In this document: positions 23,021-32,026 of the stretch, piece by piece
How the letters are laid out: every line of letters starts with the position of its first letter
Numbering within the stretch: the stretch's first letter is position 1
Source of the DNA: a virus
Length of the DNA stretch: 51,358 nt
Direction: 5' to 3' (one strand)
Virus record (IMG/VR): IMGVR_UViG_3300036801_000054
Location: 1-51,358 of that record
Notes under the pieces: model-generated
The model's input: the letters and a program-made list of their open reading frames with translations, nothing else
What the model was told of the DNA's origin: nothing
Databases searched by the model: none
Translations under genes and position numbers: made by a program

Positions 23021-25111
23021 ATGTCAACCGTTTTCACTCGGGGCAGGAGGTTTCGCGGCCAGCCGATCGGCGGCGAGTTGGAGGTTGATCTTAATCATGC
23101 GCTGAATCGCAGCCTTGTGTTCACCTCTGCGCCGGGCATGAACATCGACGGACGCTCGGCGTACCCGCATAATTATCTGGCTCAGCAAAGCACGTCGAGC
23201 AGCGGTACTCCGCTTGCTTCCGGAAATATTGTCAGAGTCGCCAATCCAGCATCCGCTGACTCGCCGTATTCGGGGCTCGTCTGGAAATACGTCAGCAATT
23301 CGTCGATCTTCTATCCATATGCGCCGCTCGGTGCGGCGACGACGCAGCACTACACGCTGATGTTCCTTGGCGGGTCGCTATCGGAGTCTGTGCGCAAGCA
23401 TGCGATGATGCTAGGCGACGAGAGCGGCGGCGCCGGTTTCGCGCAGGCCGCGTTGGCATTCAACCAGACGAAGGGGCAATCGAATAGCGCGGGTAGGCTG
23501 GCCTATTGGGAGTATAACGGCGGCATTAAGATTTGCGCGGACTCGGCCTCGGGTGCCGGGATTGTCGATGGCAAAATTCACGTCTACGCCGCGGTCCGCG
23601 ACGGCAGCAACGCAACGCTTTGGAAGGATGGCGTCGATGTCACGAACTCTGCGACAGCCGATTCATCGACGCAGAGCATAACCGCATGGGTCGCCAGCGG
23701 TCGCAACACCTCTGGCGGCTGCCCAACCTACACCATGCGCCAATGGGTATTCGCCAGCTCCCTGTCGCGCGGAGAACTCGAAGCCTGGGCCGACAACCCG
23801 TGGCAGGACGCGCTGCCATACGTGCGGCGCAAGTATTTCGCAGTATCTTCAGGAAGCGCCTCTGGCTCCGTAGCCTTTTCCGGATCGGGTTCGCTGTCCG
23901 CGGTAGGCAAACAGGATGCAGCCGCATCCGCCGCTTTCTCCGGGACATCTGTTTTCACCATTGTCGGCAAGGAACTCGCGAAAGGAAGCGTTGCCTTTGC
24001 GGGCGCCGGCAATTTATCTGCTGTCGGCAAGGAGCTTGCGAAGGCGTCGTCCGCGCTCGGCGGATCTGGTACGTTCACGCCCATCGGCGCGGAGCTCGCC
24101 AATGGCGCCATTAGCTTCGCTGGCAGTTCAAGCTTCGCTCCGGTTGGGCAGATACTCTACAAGGGCAGCATAGCATTTGCCGGCATGGGATCAATGTCGG
24201 CGGCCGGCCAAACATCAAGTGGGAGCGCGGTTACCTTCACCGGCACGGCCGCGTTCGATGCGCGAGGCGCGACTCTAGCCAGCGCCTCCACCGCGTTCTC
24301 CGGCGCGGCTTCCTTCGCCCCAGTCGGCCATACCTTCGCCTCGGGCACGGTCACATTCGCCGGCGCGGGCGCTTTCGATGCCGAAGGGCAGACAGCGGCG
24401 GCGGGCGTCGGTGCGGTGGATTTCGCTGGCCTTGGCGCATTCTCTCCGGTGGCGTCATCAATTGCCTCCGGTGTCGTCGCATTCTCTGGATCTGGCGGAA
24501 TGCAGGCGGCAGGAGCAGGCGGAGCGGCTGCAGCCACAAGTGGCGGGCTCGGAAGACTCAAGCTCCCATACTTCGTTCCGACGCTGTATTCGCCGCGTCC
24601 GCAAGTCGTGCGCGCATTCGTATCGCACGTCGGGCTATTCCTGTCGGTTCAGTCCACCGTCGAGACAGGCCGAGCCATCCGCTCGCGTGTTTGGCTGCCG
24701 CTATCAGTGCACTCGCAGTCCAGAGTTGGCGCCCAAGTTAGGAGTCTCGCTGCGCTCGCGTTCTCTCCCGCCATTGCCAGTACCGTCATCCGCGCCAAGG
24801 CGACCCGGAGCAGAGCGGCGTTTTCCATAGCGGCCTCGACGGCATCGAGCATCGTCGCGGTTAGGCAGTCACGGGCCGCCGTTTCCTTATTGGCTTCGAG
24901 TCGGCAGCAGATCGCGCCGGCGGTGCGCTCCAATGTTCGCGTCTTTGCTGCCGCGCGTTCGCGCTTTGCTCTGAAGAAAACCGCTGATATCAGATCACGT
25001 GCCGCGCTCTTCGCTGTCGCGACGTCTGCTGTCGTCTGCACAACCGTAGTTTCTCGCGTCGCCGAGATGGACCGGCGCGACCTCGACCTGTTGGCGCTAC
25101 TCGCCGCTTAA
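23021..25111 (+). CDS. LamG-like protein with two families of tandem repeats
   Basis: A 696-residue protein. Residues about 25-265 resemble a concanavalin/LamG-like jelly roll (SLVFTSAPGMNIDG; KIHVYAAVRDGSNATLWKDG; TMRQWVFASSLSRGELEAW). Residues 282-503 are eleven tandem units of about 20 residues on the pattern G-x-V-A-F-x-G-x-G-x-F-x-x-x-G. Residues about 525-680 hold a second, Arg/Ala-rich repeat with RSRAA cores about every 24 residues. This is probably an adhesive surface protein or fibre. The repeats are a likely site of length variation. Confidence 0.7.
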   Translation: MSTVFTRGRRFRGQPIGGELEVDLNHALNRSLVFTSAPGMNIDGRSAYPHNYLAQQSTSSSGTPLASGNIVRVANPASADSPYSGLVWKYVSNSSIFYPYAPLGAATTQHYTLMFLGGSLSESVRKHAMMLGDESGGAGFAQAALAFNQTKGQSNSAGRLAYWEYNGGIKICADSASGAGIVDGKIHVYAAVRDGSNATLWKDGVDVTNSATADSSTQSITAWVASGRNTSGGCPTYTMRQWVFASSLSRGELEAWADNPWQDALPYVRRKYFAVSSGSASGSVAFSGSGSLSAVGKQDAAASAAFSGTSVFTIVGKELAKGSVAFAGAGNLSAVGKELAKASSALGGSGTFTPIGAELANGAISFAGSSSFAPVGQILYKGSIAFAGMGSMSAAGQTSSGSAVTFTGTAAFDARGATLASASTAFSGAASFAPVGHTFASGTVTFAGAGAFDAEGQTAAAGVGAVDFAGLGAFSPVASSIASGVVAFSGSGGMQAAGAGGAAAATSGGLGRLKLPYFVPTLYSPRPQVVRAFVSHVGLFLSVQSTVETGRAIRSRVWLPLSVHSQSRVGAQVRSLAALAFSPAIASTVIRAKATRSRAAFSIAASTASSIVAVRQSRAAVSLLASSRQQIAPAVRSNVRVFAAARSRFALKKTADIRSRAALFAVATSAVVCTTVVSRVAEMDRRDLDLLALLAA
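23864..24532 (+). repeat. Eleven tandem coding repeats of about 60 bp
   Basis: Coding region for residues 282-503 of the LamG-like protein. Units are 20 residues (one has 22) with conserved F at position 5 and about 11 and G at 7 and 15. Nucleotide identity between units is moderate, so the array is old but could still recombine. Confidence 0.75.
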
Positions 25112-25121
25112 AGGAGACGAC

Positions 25122-27050
25122 ATGGCAACCGACAAAACCCTTCGCATCGGCCGGCAGTATCGATACGCGCAGATCGATTCCACGGCGAAGACCGGAACGC
25201 GCACCTTCCCGCTGTCGTTCTCCAACGAGACGCCGGTGGACCGCTTCTTCGGCAAGGAAATCCTGCTCCACGGACCGGGCAACGTCCGCATGGGCCGGAT
25301 CAACGCTGGCGCGCCGTATCTCTTCAACCACAACGCGAATGACCCGATCGGCATCGTTGATCCGGGCACGGCATCAATCGGACCGGATCGGCACGGCCGG
25401 GCGAGCGTGACTTTCTTCGATACGCAGCGCGGGCAGGACTGCCAAGCGATGAGCGAGCAGGGTATGCGCAACGTCAGCGTGGGCTACGACATCCACGCCG
25501 TCGAGGAAATGCCTGGTGGCGAGGGCTACTACATTACCGACTGGGAGCCGATGGAGCTCAGCATGGCGCCGCTGCCAGCGGTCACCAGCGTTGGCATGAT
25601 GCGCGACGATCCAGGCACCGAGCGCGACATACGAGTAAGGCCAGCCGCGGCAGCAAGCGGCGGGCAAGCAGCAACGGCGGTGCGAGACGCCGAACATCAA
25701 CCCGCCGCACCCGCGGCACATACCAGAGGACTCGCGATGAGTGACGTATCTACCGCCGCGGCGGGCGCAACCGCCGGAACAGGTCTCCAGACCACGAACT
25801 TGCCGAACGATGGCACGATGATCGAGCGGCTGCGTATCAAGGGCCTCGACGCCCTGAAGCGCAACCACGACGTGCCGGGAGACGTGCATCAGAAATGGGT
25901 CGACGATGGCATCACGGTCGACGAGGCGTCGCAGTCGACGCTCACCATGATCGCCGAACGCGCCAAGCGTAGCACGACCTCGCAACCGTCGCGCGTCGGC
26001 ATGACTGATGGCGACATCAAGAAGTATTCGATCTCGCGCGCCATCCGAGCGAACTTCGAGAAGAGCTGGCCGAAGGTCGCGCCGTTCGAGGCCGAGATCA
26101 GCCAAGCGCTGGCTGCACGCTTGGGCAAGCAGACCGGCGAGCACTCGTTCTTCGTGCCGGTCGAGGTGCAGGAAGCGATGGCGATGGCGCGCGGACAGCG
26201 CGACATGATCGTCGGCACGAACACGCTCGGCGGCTACCTGGTCGCCACGCAAGTGCAAGGCTTCATCGATCTGCTGCGCAACCGCAGCGTGGTCATGCGC
26301 ATGGGCGCGACGCTGATGCCCGGCCTTACCGGCTCGGTGTCGGTGCCGAAGCTCACCGGCTCGGCGACGGCTTACTGGTTCGCCAACGAAACCGGAACGG
26401 CCACAGAGTCCACGCCTACCGTCGGCCAGATGACACTGATCCCGAAGACTGTCGGCGGATACGTCGAAGTCTCGCGGCAGCTCCTGCTGCAGACCGCCTA
26501 CAACGCCGACGCCATCATCAACGGCGACCTCGCCCAAGTGATCGGGCTGGCGGTCGACACGGCGGCAATCTCCGGGCCGGGCACTGCGGGGCAGCCGACC
26601 GGGATCATGAGCACGACCGGCGTGGGCACCTCGGCGCCGGGGACCACGACGGCCATCAGTTACGCCGACATGATCCGGTTCCAGACGACCGTCGCCGGGA
26701 GCAACGCGTTCTTTCCGGGCTTCGGCTACGTCACCACGCCGACCGTCGCTGGCGTTCTCATGGGCAAACCGAGGTTCACGAACTCCGACACGCCGATCTG
26801 GCAGGGGATGATTTCCGACGGGACTGTGGTCGGCGCGCCGGCAATGTCCAGCCTGCAAGTCGGCTCGGGCACCGTGCTCGCTGGCGACTTCTCCAAGGTC
26901 GTCATCGGCGAATGGGGCGTGCTGGAGATCGAAGCGAACCCGTACGCGCAGTTCCAGGCCGGCATCATCGGCATCCGTGCGCTGTACACGGTCGACGTCG
27001 GCGTGCGTTATGGCGCCGCGTTCTCTCAAGGCACGGGTTTCATCAGCTAA
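25122..27050 (+). CDS. Prohead protease and major capsid protein fusion
   Basis: A 642-residue fusion. Residues 1-180 are a U35/S78-type prohead protease: YLFNHNAND supplies the catalytic His and MRNVSVGYDIH the Ser. A linker rich in Ala (about 175-235) follows. Residues about 240-642 are an HK97-fold major capsid protein: an N-terminal scaffold-like helical arm, GTNTLGGYLVATQVQGFIDLL, GYVEVSRQLLLQ, and the C-terminal IGIRALYTVDVGVRYGAAF. Self-cleavage at the linker would release the capsid protein. AAAGGAGACGAC precedes the ATG. Confidence 0.92.
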   Translation: MATDKTLRIGRQYRYAQIDSTAKTGTRTFPLSFSNETPVDRFFGKEILLHGPGNVRMGRINAGAPYLFNHNANDPIGIVDPGTASIGPDRHGRASVTFFDTQRGQDCQAMSEQGMRNVSVGYDIHAVEEMPGGEGYYITDWEPMELSMAPLPAVTSVGMMRDDPGTERDIRVRPAAAASGGQAATAVRDAEHQPAAPAAHTRGLAMSDVSTAAAGATAGTGLQTTNLPNDGTMIERLRIKGLDALKRNHDVPGDVHQKWVDDGITVDEASQSTLTMIAERAKRSTTSQPSRVGMTDGDIKKYSISRAIRANFEKSWPKVAPFEAEISQALAARLGKQTGEHSFFVPVEVQEAMAMARGQRDMIVGTNTLGGYLVATQVQGFIDLLRNRSVVMRMGATLMPGLTGSVSVPKLTGSATAYWFANETGTATESTPTVGQMTLIPKTVGGYVEVSRQLLLQTAYNADAIINGDLAQVIGLAVDTAAISGPGTAGQPTGIMSTTGVGTSAPGTTTAISYADMIRFQTTVAGSNAFFPGFGYVTTPTVAGVLMGKPRFTNSDTPIWQGMISDGTVVGAPAMSSLQVGSGTVLAGDFSKVVIGEWGVLEIEANPYAQFQAGIIGIRALYTVDVGVRYGAAFSQGTGFIS

Positions 27051-27072
27051 CACTTGCTGCTAGCAGTGCGTT

Positions 27073-27099
27073 GCGGGGCGCTCATCGTGGGCGCCCCGC
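27073..27099 (+). terminator. GC-rich hairpin downstream of the capsid gene
   Basis: GCGGGGCGC (27073-27081) pairs perfectly with GCGCCCCGC (27091-27099) across a 9-base loop, about 22 bp after the capsid stop. No U-run follows, so it may stabilise the capsid mRNA 3' end or dampen readthrough rather than terminate. Confidence 0.5.
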
Positions 27100-27122
27100 C
27101 CAGCGAAGGAGAAGAGAGACAA

Positions 27123-27374
27123 ATGGCAACGAAAGCAAGAGTGATTCGCGGAGTCGGTGTCCGCGGGAAGTACCACGCGGAGGGGATGATCCTCGCGATC
27201 GTCAATCCGCCGAAGACACAGGACGAGATTTCCGGCCAAGAGTACGCCGAACTGAAATCGTCCTATTACGTCGAGGCATACAGCGAGCCGGCGACTCAGG
27301 CGCCCGTCACCGCATCGGTTCCGGCGCATTCGTCCGTCGCGGCAGCGCCCCAGGCGCCAGCGAAAAAGGGGTAG
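27123..27374 (+). CDS. Small protein downstream of capsid
   Basis: An 83-residue protein with KARVIRGVGVRGKYHAEGM at the start and a Pro/Ala-rich tail. Similar small proteins follow HK97 capsid genes and may act in head completion. GAAGGAGAAGAG precedes the ATG. Confidence 0.68.
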   Translation: MATKARVIRGVGVRGKYHAEGMILAIVNPPKTQDEISGQEYAELKSSYYVEAYSEPATQAPVTASVPAHSSVAAAPQAPAKKG

Positions 27375-27381
27375 TCGGGCC

Positions 27382-28965
27382 ATGTGGCGTCAGAACGATC
27401 CGCAGGGCAACGAATCGGGCAAGGTGAGATTCGACCTGGTGCCCTATATGAACGGCCGCGTGTTCGATCTCGGCTGCGGGCCGCAAAAGGTCTATCCGGT
27501 TGCGATCGGAATCGACAACAAGGTCGACGCGAAGCTCTTCGGCATCGAGGTTAAGCCGGACATCGCCGTGCAGACATGCGAGCGCATGGAATTCCTCGCC
27601 GACGGCGCGGCGGATACGGTTTTTTCCTCGCATCTGCTCGAGCACATCTACGACTTCTCGGGCGCGCTAAAGGAGTGGTGGCGGATTCTCAAGGTCGGCG
27701 GGCACATGATCCTGTATCTGCCGAATAACGACGACGCGATCGAGTCGGGTGGATACCCGAAGATCGGCGAGCCCGGCGCGAATCCAGACCACAAGTGGAA
27801 CGTCAGCTACGACCTCATCGTGAACACGATGAAGGCCATCGGCTCGTGGGACTTGGTCGAGTTCGAGAAGCGCAGCAAAGACTTCGAGTATTCGCTCCTC
27901 TTCGTGTTCAAGAAGATCGAAGGCCACGGCGGATTCGCGACGTTCTCCTACCGCAACCCGAAGCCAGTCGAGAAGACGCTCGGCATCGTGCGGCTCGGGG
28001 CCTACGGCGATGCGCTCTGGATCACCGGACTCCTGCCGAAGTTCAAGGCCGAGGGCTATCACATCACGGTTTACACGCAGCCGCAGGGCGAGGAAGTCTT
28101 GCGCGGCGATCCGAATATCGACCGCATTATCTGCCAGCCGCACGGACTCTTCGACTTTGGCGACAACCGGATCAGCATGTGGCAGACCGCGTACTGGCTG
28201 CACGAAGAGAAGAAGTACGATCGCTTCATCAACATGATCGGCTCGACCGAGCGCAGACTTCTTCCGCAGCCATTCGACGCCGACTTCTACCTGCCGTTCG
28301 AGCAGCGGCATCGCATGATGAACCGGAACTACGTCGAAGCGCTGCACGAATGGGTCGGCGTGAAGTTCGACGCGTTCACCTCGCGGCAGAAGTTCTACCC
28401 GACGGCGGCGGAGCTCGCATGGGCGGCCGAGGAGCGCGCAAAGATCGACGGGCCGCTGGTGTTCATCAACCCGAGCGGATCGAGCCTGCCGAAGTGGTGG
28501 CCGCATGCGCAGCAATTGGCCGACATGCTATCAGCCGAGGGCATCCATTCTCGCATCGTCGGCGATCTGCGCTGGACGAAGTTCCGCAGCTCGCGCTACA
28601 TCGGCGTCATCGGCAATGACTGGCCGATCCGCAAGGCGTTCGCCCTGGCGACGCTGTCCGACGCGGTCGTGGGCACGGAAAGCGCACTCGTCAACGCGGT
28701 CGCCTACGAGCAGCCGTTGAAGGTCGTGCTCATGTCGCACTCGACCCATGAGAACCTGACGCGGGACTGGAACCGCGCGATCGCGGTCGAGCCCGAAGGG
28801 CTGGCCTGCTATCCGTGCCATCGGATCCATGCCGACGGCAGCCATTGCCACGCGGATCGGGAGACGGGTGCGGCGGCTTGCCAAGCGGCGGCCTCGGCCG
28901 AGATCGTCTTCGGCTACATCATGGAGCATCTGGCCGAGCAGAAGCGCGAAGAGGCTGCGGCATGA
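27382..28965 (+). CDS. SAM methyltransferase fused to GT9-type glycosyltransferase
   Basis: A 527-residue fusion. Residues about 10-170 are a class I methyltransferase: VFDLGCGPQKVYPVAIGID holds the SAM site and DTVFSSHLLEHIYD and GHMILYLPN follow. Residues about 195-500 resemble glycosyltransferase family 9 (heptosyltransferase): IVRLGAYGDALWITGLLP, VFINPSGSSLPKWWP, DAVVGTESALVNAVAYEQP. The end has ACYPCHRIHADGSHC, a cysteine patch seen in GT9 proteins. Sitting within head genes it could decorate a virion protein or alter host surface sugars; which one is unknown. Confidence 0.85.
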   Translation: MWRQNDPQGNESGKVRFDLVPYMNGRVFDLGCGPQKVYPVAIGIDNKVDAKLFGIEVKPDIAVQTCERMEFLADGAADTVFSSHLLEHIYDFSGALKEWWRILKVGGHMILYLPNNDDAIESGGYPKIGEPGANPDHKWNVSYDLIVNTMKAIGSWDLVEFEKRSKDFEYSLLFVFKKIEGHGGFATFSYRNPKPVEKTLGIVRLGAYGDALWITGLLPKFKAEGYHITVYTQPQGEEVLRGDPNIDRIICQPHGLFDFGDNRISMWQTAYWLHEEKKYDRFINMIGSTERRLLPQPFDADFYLPFEQRHRMMNRNYVEALHEWVGVKFDAFTSRQKFYPTAAELAWAAEERAKIDGPLVFINPSGSSLPKWWPHAQQLADMLSAEGIHSRIVGDLRWTKFRSSRYIGVIGNDWPIRKAFALATLSDAVVGTESALVNAVAYEQPLKVVLMSHSTHENLTRDWNRAIAVEPEGLACYPCHRIHADGSHCHADRETGAAACQAAASAEIVFGYIMEHLAEQKREEAAA

Positions 28966-29492
28966 CGCCGAAAAGCGTTATCGGCACGGCCGCACTGCAC
29001 GAACTTGTGCAGACGGCGCGGGCGGCTCCATCCGGCGACTTCGTCGAGGTCGGCGTCTACAAGGGCGGCAGCGCGGCGCATCTGGCCGGCGTGGCGAAGG
29101 ACAAGGCGCGGCGGCTGTTCCTGTTCGACACGTTCACCGGCATCCCTTTTGCCGACCCGGACTTGGACCATCACAAGGTCGGCGATTTCAACGACGTCAG
29201 CCTTGAAGAGGTCCGCGCCGCGCTGCCGGAGGCGACGATTGCCGCCGGCGTCTTCCCCAATACGCTCAAATATTGCCCGGACCTCGGCCCGATCGCGCTG
29301 GCGCATATCGACTGCGACCAGTACAAGAGCGTGCGCGAGTCTGCAATCGCGCTCGTGCCCCTCATGGCCCCGGGCGGCGTCATGGTCTTCGACGACTACA
29401 ACGTACTCAATGGGGCGCGTAAGGCGGTAGACGAGCAATTCGGCAAGCGCGTCGAGGTCAGTCCTTGCGGCAAGGCGTGGGTGCGCTTCTGA
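28962..29492 (+). CDS. TylF/MycF-type O-methyltransferase-like protein
   Basis: A 176-residue class I methyltransferase: GDFVEVGVYKGGSAAHLAG is the SAM loop, LFLFDTFTGIP is typical of the TylF/MycF sugar methyltransferase group, and IALAHIDCDQYKSV plus GGVMVFDDYN hold metal-binding acids. Together with the preceding methyl/glycosyl fusion it forms a small sugar-modification pair. ATG overlaps the previous stop. Confidence 0.8.
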   Translation: MTPKSVIGTAALHELVQTARAAPSGDFVEVGVYKGGSAAHLAGVAKDKARRLFLFDTFTGIPFADPDLDHHKVGDFNDVSLEEVRAALPEATIAAGVFPNTLKYCPDLGPIALAHIDCDQYKSVRESAIALVPLMAPGGVMVFDDYNVLNGARKAVDEQFGKRVEVSPCGKAWVRF

Positions 29493-29782
29493 TGCCCTTC
29501 GTTGAGAACCTCGACGAGTTTCTCGATCCCGGCGACTTCGCCGACATGGCGGTCTATACGCCACAGGGCGGCTCGGCGTCGACCGTCAATGTCATTTTCG
29601 ACGGCGCCTACATGGAGACGCTCAACGTCGAGGATAGCGGCCCGGCAGCGCATGGGAAGGCCGCGGACTTTGCTGGCGTCAGGCAGGGCGATGCCCTGCG
29701 AGTGCGCGCCACGGACTACTTCATCCGGGACAAGCGGCCCGATGGGCAGGGCTGGATCACGCTCAAGCTCGAGCTGCAATGA
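29492..29782 (+). CDS. Head-tail attachment protein (gpFII-like)
   Basis: A 96-residue protein with the lambda FII-like pattern: an N-terminal FLDPGDFADMAVYTP, VIFDGAYM, and a C-terminal block RVRATDYFIRDKRPDGQGW. It would join the filled head to the tail. TGATG overlap with the upstream gene. Confidence 0.75.
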   Translation: MPFVENLDEFLDPGDFADMAVYTPQGGSASTVNVIFDGAYMETLNVEDSGPAAHGKAADFAGVRQGDALRVRATDYFIRDKRPDGQGWITLKLELQ

Positions 29783-30228
29783 CTCTCCATGTCCGCGACC
29801 AAATCCTCGATGCCGTCCTTGCCGCGGTCACGGGTTTGCCGACCACAGGCGCTCGCGCGTTCGATTCCCGGGCCTACCCGCTCGAGCGCGAAGAGTTACC
29901 AGGAATCAACGTTCGGTTTCACGAAGCGACCGAGCGCAGCACGCCCGGCGACTTTCCGCGGCCCAGGATGCTCGAGCGGACCTGTCGGATTCAAGTGGTC
30001 GGCAGCGTCCAGGCGACAACGAACTATCGCAAAGCCGCCAACCAGATCGCGCTCGAGGTGGAGTCAGTCTTGGGCGCGCCGGGGGCGGGTTCACCGGCGA
30101 AATGGCTCAACCTTATCGGCACCGAGCTCCAGATCAGCGGCAGCGGGGAAAAGCCGGTGGGCGAGATCACCCTGACCTACGAGGCGTTCTATATAACCTT
30201 GGAGAACGACGCGACGACTCCGAAATGA
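29779..30228 (+). CDS. Tail completion or terminator protein
   Basis: A 149-residue protein of the phage tail completion type (gpU/minor tail-like): RDQILDAVLAAVTGLPTTG and YPLEREELPGINVRFHEA in the first 50 residues, ITLTYEAFYITLEN at the C-terminus. Position between head-tail connector and tail tube supports this. Confidence 0.7.
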   Translation: MTLHVRDQILDAVLAAVTGLPTTGARAFDSRAYPLEREELPGINVRFHEATERSTPGDFPRPRMLERTCRIQVVGSVQATTNYRKAANQIALEVESVLGAPGAGSPAKWLNLIGTELQISGSGEKPVGEITLTYEAFYITLENDATTPK

Positions 30229-30518
30229 GCAAAATATCAAAACTTGAAGCTAAAGAACTGCATCGGATTATCGCGATCGCACGGTCGTGCGGGTTTTTCG
30301 AAGTGCAAAGAGAAACGATGATGAGATGGATTAGAAACGGAGTTGGGGCACTCGACGCTTCGGAAAGGGCGCGGCGCATCTATTGTCGCGACAACGGCAT
30401 CGATCCAAACGAGACAGCGGATGACCGCGTAGAGCAAATGGCGCTTGATAATCTGGATCAGCTTCAGGTGTCGCCGCCATTTGACGAGAGCAACCCATCC
30501 GGCATCATCAGGCATTAG
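30225..30518 (+). CDS. Hypothetical protein
   Basis: A 97-residue polar protein, not recognised, with mixed charged helices (SKISKLEAKELHRIIAIARS). Lower GC than its neighbours, which could mean recent arrival. ATGA overlap with the upstream gene. Confidence 0.6.
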   Translation: MSKISKLEAKELHRIIAIARSCGFFEVQRETMMRWIRNGVGALDASERARRIYCRDNGIDPNETADDRVEQMALDNLDQLQVSPPFDESNPSGIIRH

Positions 30519-30521
30519 GCA

Positions 30522-30626
30522 ATGGGTAGCACAACAAGAGTTTTGCACGAAGCTTTGATCCGGGCCGCGCAGGCGGCTCTGGATGCTTGGAAGAGATGGC
30601 TTAAGGAGCAGCAAACGGCTTCCTGA
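30522..30626 (+). CDS. Small hypothetical peptide
   Basis: A 34-residue helical peptide (LIRAAQAALDAWKRWLKEQQ) starting three bases after the previous stop. No strong ribosome binding site; may be real because of the close spacing. Confidence 0.4.
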   Translation: MGSTTRVLHEALIRAAQAALDAWKRWLKEQQTAS

Positions 30627-30773
30627 TCGAGCCACGCCGCGAGCGAATCGCGGCCTCGCCGGTCGGGGCTTCAGTTGCAGTAGCAGTACGCCCGGGCACG
30701 CTTAGTTCGCCGCGCCGCAGAGTCGGCCCCGCGATCTGGTCAACGCCTCCCCGGTTACAACCGGAGAGCAGCA
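30627..30773. other. Intergenic region ahead of the tail tube gene
   Basis: About 147 bp without a gene. It contains a perfect GCCGCGA-gcgaa-TCGCGGC hairpin (30636-30654) and, at the ribosome binding site, CCGGTT-ac-AACCGG. A promoter for high tail tube expression may be present but no good match is visible. Confidence 0.4.
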
Positions 30774-32012
30774 ATGACCATCCCCACAGGGGTACAAACC
30801 GTAGTCGCGTTCGCCGAAGAATCGGCATTCGGCACGGCCGCCAACTCTACCAGCGGGCAATTGCTTCGCCGCGTTTCGTTCGATCTCGACAAGGACAAGG
30901 ACACCTACGAGTCGGACGAAATCATCGGCACCTACCAGACCTCCGACTTTCGGCATGGCATGGTCAAGATTGCCGGGACGCTCAAGGGCCGGCTCTCGCC
31001 GGGCAGCTACAAGACGTTCATGGCCCACGGCCTGCGCCGCGACTTTACCGCCGGCGCCGGCGGCACGTCGACAGCCTACGCCGCAGTCGCCGGGCTCGGA
31101 TTCACGGACAGCGCCGGCGGGTTTCTGTCGGCCGGGTTCAAGGTCGGCGATGTGGTAGCCACTGGAACTGGCACCGCAACCGGCGGCGGCTTCGGCGGCA
31201 GCAACGCCACCAACAACGGGCGCTACTACGGGATCATCGCGCTCACGACGGGCTCGATGGGCGTGGTCAACCTAGACGGCAGCGCGGCGACGATTGCCAA
31301 CGATGCCGCGGGCGAATCGGTAGGCATCAACGTCGTCGGCAAGAAGACATGGGTGCCGACCTCGGGCCATACGAACAAGTCGAGCACGATCGAGAAACTG
31401 CTCGGCACCTCGACGCCGATCTCCGAGGTCTATCTCGGCAACAAGGTCAACAGCATCGCGGTAACGCTGCCGGCGACCGGGCTCAACGGCGTTGACTTTG
31501 GCTTCATGGGCCAGTCGCGGGCCGCACTCGGAACAGCGGCCTACTTCACCTCGCCATCAGCCGCTAGCACGACCGGTCTGACGGCAGCCGTCAATGGCGT
31601 CGTTATCTACCAGGGCGCGGTCATCGGACTACTCACTGGCCTCGACTTCACGGTCAATGGTGGCATGACCGTCGGCGCGGTCGTGGGCTCGAACATCACG
31701 CCGGATGTCTTCGTCGGCCGCGTCAAGGTCACCGGGCAATTCACGGCTTACCTGCAAGACTCGACCTTCATCGCTGCGTTCGACGCCGAAAGCGAAGTGT
31801 CGATCAGCGCGATTCTGACTGTCGATAACAGCGCGTCTCCGAAGTTCGTCGCCTTCACATTGCCGCGCGTCAAGCTCGGTTCGGCGAAGAAGTCGGATGG
31901 CGAGGGACCGATCATCATTACCGCAGCATTCACGGCGCTCTACAACGCCAATGGGGGAAGTGGAACCAACTCCGAGGCGACAACCATCAGCGTGCAGGAT
32001 TCGGATGCGTGA
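30774..32012 (+). CDS. Major tail tube protein
   Basis: A 412-residue tail tube-type protein: the N-terminus (TVVAFAEESAFGTAANST; LLRRVSFDLDKDKDTYESDEI) and the long Gly/Thr/Val-rich strand-rich body fit siphovirus tube proteins with an added Ig-like insert. High expression is suggested by the strong site and position right before the tail chaperones. Confidence 0.82.
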   Translation: MTIPTGVQTVVAFAEESAFGTAANSTSGQLLRRVSFDLDKDKDTYESDEIIGTYQTSDFRHGMVKIAGTLKGRLSPGSYKTFMAHGLRRDFTAGAGGTSTAYAAVAGLGFTDSAGGFLSAGFKVGDVVATGTGTATGGGFGGSNATNNGRYYGIIALTTGSMGVVNLDGSAATIANDAAGESVGINVVGKKTWVPTSGHTNKSSTIEKLLGTSTPISEVYLGNKVNSIAVTLPATGLNGVDFGFMGQSRAALGTAAYFTSPSAASTTGLTAAVNGVVIYQGAVIGLLTGLDFTVNGGMTVGAVVGSNITPDVFVGRVKVTGQFTAYLQDSTFIAAFDAESEVSISAILTVDNSASPKFVAFTLPRVKLGSAKKSDGEGPIIITAAFTALYNANGGSGTNSEATTISVQDSDA

Positions 32013-32026
32013 CGCTGCGTAAACCG

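Noticed and set aside
25374-27053. Reverse-strand open frame of 559 codons opposite the capsid gene
   Set aside because: Arg/His/Asp-rich sequence typical of antisense shadows of GC-rich genes; the forward frame encodes the protease-capsid fusion.
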